A stretch of DNA of 7,555 nucleotides, taken from positions 1-7,555 of the forward strand of contig JAQTVP010000074.1 in the NCBI GenBank assembly GCA_028707015.1, read 5' to 3'. The position numbers were made by a program, and so were the translations under genes. Positions within the stretch are counted from its first letter, which is position 1; each line of letters opens with the position of its first letter. Shown here in pieces: positions 5,714 to 7,555 of this stretch. This stretch comes from Dehalococcoidales bacterium (GTDB taxonomy: Bacteria; Chloroflexota; Dehalococcoidia; Dehalococcoidales; JAQTVP01). The notes under the pieces were generated by a model that saw nothing but the letters and a program-made list of their open reading frames with translations, searched no databases and was not told where the DNA came from.

Positions 5714-6184
5714 ATGTATAAAAAAGCTTTTATAGCTCTATTTATTGTTGTTTTTACGGCTGTACTGGGTATGGGCATTATATCCCCGCTTATGCCTATC
5801 TACGCAGAAAGTATGGGAGCTACCGGGTTGTGGTTAGGCATAATGTATTCGGCATTCGCTTTATCACGAACGATATTTATGCCGTTCATGGGTAGACTCT
5901 CTGAAAACAGAGGACGAAAAGTATTTATTGCCTTAGGCCTGCTTGCCTATACCATCGTATCCTTCTCTTATGTATTAGCCTCTAACATGTATGCATTATC
6001 ATCTGTACGCTTTCTCCATGGCATAGCTTCTGCTATGGTCATACCAATAGCTCAAGCTTATATTGGTGATCTTATCCCAAAAGGCAGAGAAGGTACCTAT
6101 ATGAATCTTTTCTCTATGTCAATGTTTCTGGGCAGAGGAGCTGGCCCATTTCTGGGAGGACTTCTGGCTGATATTTTTTTATGA
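5714..6184 (+). CDS. MFS transporter, N-terminal part (TM1-5), frameshifted at T7 run
   Basis: The first five helices of a major facilitator superfamily transporter: TM1 from KKAFIALFIVV, TM2 around GIMYSAFALSR, motif A (GRLSENRGRK, about residues 60-69) in the loop between TM2 and TM3, TM3 VFIALGLLAYTIVSF, TM4 SSVRFLHGIASAM, and a TM5 GRGAGPFLGGLLADIF, the 'GP..GG' signature of drug/H+ antiporters. The frame stops at TGA 6182-6184, immediately after TM5. The rest of the transporter continues one frame away from 6181, so this is half of one broken gene. The start ATG at 5714 has no clear ribosome site. Efflux of small molecules is the likely role of the intact protein, but the substrate cannot be inferred. 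Confidence 0.85.
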   Translation: MYKKAFIALFIVVFTAVLGMGIISPLMPIYAESMGATGLWLGIMYSAFALSRTIFMPFMGRLSENRGRKVFIALGLLAYTIVSFSYVLASNMYALSSVRFLHGIASAMVIPIAQAYIGDLIPKGREGTYMNLFSMSMFLGRGAGPFLGGLLADIFL

Positions 6185-6867
6185 ATGTCGGCTTTTATGC
6201 CATGGCCGAATTCTCCGCTCTGTCTTTCATACTGCTAATTCTTTTTGTTCCTAACGTTACCTCAAACAGCACACGACAAAAAAGATCTGCTAGAGCTCCA
6301 TTTCGTACAATAATACAAGACAATAATGTCAAAGCAATAAGTATATCCTTGGCCAGCCGAGCTTTCTACAGGCAAGGCATTAACGCATTCTTACCTATAT
6401 TAGCCGTTTCCACCATTGGAATGAGTTTGGGAAACATCGGCTTAGTGCTGTCTATTTTTATGCTAAGCGGTGCTTTTGCTCAAGGATTATTTGGGCCACT
6501 TACAGACCGCTTTAATAAAAAGAAACTAATAATAATCGGAGGCATCACAGCTCCTATATTTATTCTTTTTCTCCCTTATATGACTACTAGCGGAACAATG
6601 CTTGCCATGTTAATTCCGGCGGCTTTATTAGCTGCCTTTGCCAGGGCATCGGTAATGGCACTAAATGTAGAACTAGGTACTAAATATAGTGCCATGGGAT
6701 CAGTAATGGGGGTTTCTCGCAGTTTTATGATCTTGGGAATGGTAATTGGTCCTATGGTCTTCGGTTATATCATGGACCATTTTAATATTAACTCAGTATT
6801 TCAGGTCGGAGCTTCTGTAGGAATCTTAGCTAATGTTTTTGTTATCTATTATCTTTATAAAAAATAA
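6181..6867 (+). CDS. MFS transporter, C-terminal part (TM6-12), downstream of frameshift
   Basis: Continuation of the MFS transporter: TM6 (VGFYAMAEFSALSFILLILFVPN), the central cytoplasmic loop rich in Arg/Lys (TRQKRSARAPF), then six helices, with the second-half copy of motif A as GPLTDRFNKKK and a GMVIGPMVFGYIMDHF helix near the end. Joined with the first part it gives about 384 residues and 12 helices, a normal MFS size. ATG 6181 overlaps the upstream stop as ATGA, so coupled re-initiation is conceivable, but the nearest Shine-Dalgarno-like sequence (GGGAGGA, 6154-6160) is 20 nt away. A stop at 6169-6171 closes this frame just upstream. The frame change must therefore fall within about 6172-6181, which is mostly the T7 run; one extra T would fuse both parts as ADIFFMNVGFYAM. 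The gene ends 27 nt from the convergent proA. Confidence 0.85.
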   Translation: MNVGFYAMAEFSALSFILLILFVPNVTSNSTRQKRSARAPFRTIIQDNNVKAISISLASRAFYRQGINAFLPILAVSTIGMSLGNIGLVLSIFMLSGAFAQGLFGPLTDRFNKKKLIIIGGITAPIFILFLPYMTTSGTMLAMLIPAALLAAFARASVMALNVELGTKYSAMGSVMGVSRSFMILGMVIGPMVFGYIMDHFNINSVFQVGASVGILANVFVIYYLYKK

Positions 6868-6894
6868 GTATTATTTTAAATTTATCTAACAAAC

Positions 6895-7554
6895 CTAAGG
6901 TCTGACTTGCCCGCTACCAAAGATAATCCATTTATAGCTGGTTAGTTCTTTCACTCCCAACGGCCCACGGGCATGCATTTTCTGGGTACTGATACCCACC
7001 TCCGCTCCCAACCCGAACTGGCTGCCATCGGTAAAACGAGTGCTGGCGTTTACATATACACAGGCAGCGTCTACCTCATTCAGGAAACGCATTGCTGACG
7101 GATAATCTTCGGTAATAATAGCTTCTGAATGACCGGAACCATAACGTTCTATATGGTCCAATACTTCATCCAAAGAATCCACCACCTTAATTGCCGCTAT
7201 CAGTGCCAGATATTCTTTACCCCAATCTTCATCTATTGCCGGCACCAGTTTTAATGCAGAATTTGAATCAAGTATGGATAATGACCGCTCATCACAATGC
7301 ATCTCTACGCCAGCTTTAGCCAATTCGGCCGCTACCAGAGGTAAATACTGCTGAGCAATACCGGCATGAACCAATAATGTATTCATAGCATTGCATACCG
7401 TCGGTCTCTGCACTTTGGCGTTAAAAGCAATATCCACTGCTTTAACTAAATCAGCGCTTTTATCAATATAGGTATGACAAACACCAATACCGCCGCTAAC
7501 CACCGGCATAGTAGCATTCTCGGTAACTAGTTTTATCAGGCCAGCGCCCCCGCG
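6895..7554 (-). CDS. proA: Gamma-glutamyl phosphate reductase (glutamate-5-semialdehyde dehydrogenase), C-terminal half
   Basis: ProA reduces gamma-glutamyl phosphate to glutamate-5-semialdehyde with NADPH, the second step of proline synthesis, in the cytoplasm. About 220 of the usual roughly 420 residues are visible; the frame stays open to the right edge, so the ATG at 7509 is internal (RGGAGLIKLVTENATMPVV crosses it, matching the family's RGG.GLI...ENA..PV). Signatures are GGIGVCHTYID, the active-site RPTVCNAMNTLLVH with the catalytic Cys, SGHSEAIITEDYPSAMRFL, VYVNASTRFTDGSQFGLGAEVGISTQKMHARGP and the C-terminal GVKELTSYKWIIFGSGQVR. No defects are seen. The N-terminal half, and possibly proB, should lie just beyond the window. 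It is convergent with the MFS gene. Confidence 0.95.
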   Translation of the reverse strand, partial: RGGAGLIKLVTENATMPVVSGGIGVCHTYIDKSADLVKAVDIAFNAKVQRPTVCNAMNTLLVHAGIAQQYLPLVAAELAKAGVEMHCDERSLSILDSNSALKLVPAIDEDWGKEYLALIAAIKVVDSLDEVLDHIERYGSGHSEAIITEDYPSAMRFLNEVDAACVYVNASTRFTDGSQFGLGAEVGISTQKMHARGPLGVKELTSYKWIIFGSGQVRP

Positions 7555-7555
7555 G

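Noticed and set aside
6861..6877. Inverted repeat AAAATAA-GTA-TTATTTT at the MFS stop, between convergent genes
   Set aside because: The location suits a bidirectional terminator, but the stem has no G-C pair and only 7 bp, so stability is doubtful.

Overview
The window is AT-rich bacterial chromosome from an organism that reads like a Chloroflexota member, probably of the class Dehalococcoidia. That assignment rests on the style of the ComEC, CinA/PncC and ProA proteins as I remember them and not on any search, so treat it as a moderate-confidence inference. There are no rRNA or tRNA genes, CRISPR arrays, insertion sequences or phage genes. Both ends cut through genes: comEC on the left and proA on the right.

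Layout. (1) Positions 1-1875, plus strand: the DNA-uptake channel gene comEC, lacking its 5' end and split by a frameshift near 592-610. (2) Positions 1884-2981, minus strand: a lincosamide/aminoglycoside-type nucleotidyltransferase homologue, then, read in the direction of transcription, a 61-residue two-helix membrane protein followed by a DUF167/YggU protein. (3) A divergent intergenic region at about 2983-3124, with overlapping candidate promoters for both directions. (4) Positions 3125-4738, plus strand: a radical SAM protein with an unusual CX4CX2C cluster motif, followed 3 nt later by a stand-alone CinA C-terminal (PncC-type) amidohydrolase. (5) A 190-nt spacer with a good extended -10 promoter, then rph (RNase PH), then an MFS transporter split by a frameshift exactly at a T7 run (5714-6867). 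(6) Positions 6895-7554, minus strand: the C-terminal half of ProA, convergent with the transporter.

The genes are mostly unrelated housekeeping and accessory functions: DNA uptake, NMN salvage, tRNA 3' trimming, proline synthesis and efflux. No multi-gene novel system stands out. The points most worth following up are the two independent frameshifts in membrane-protein genes, the uncharacterised radical SAM protein next to pncC, the lnu-like nucleotidyltransferase, and the small membrane protein paired with DUF167.
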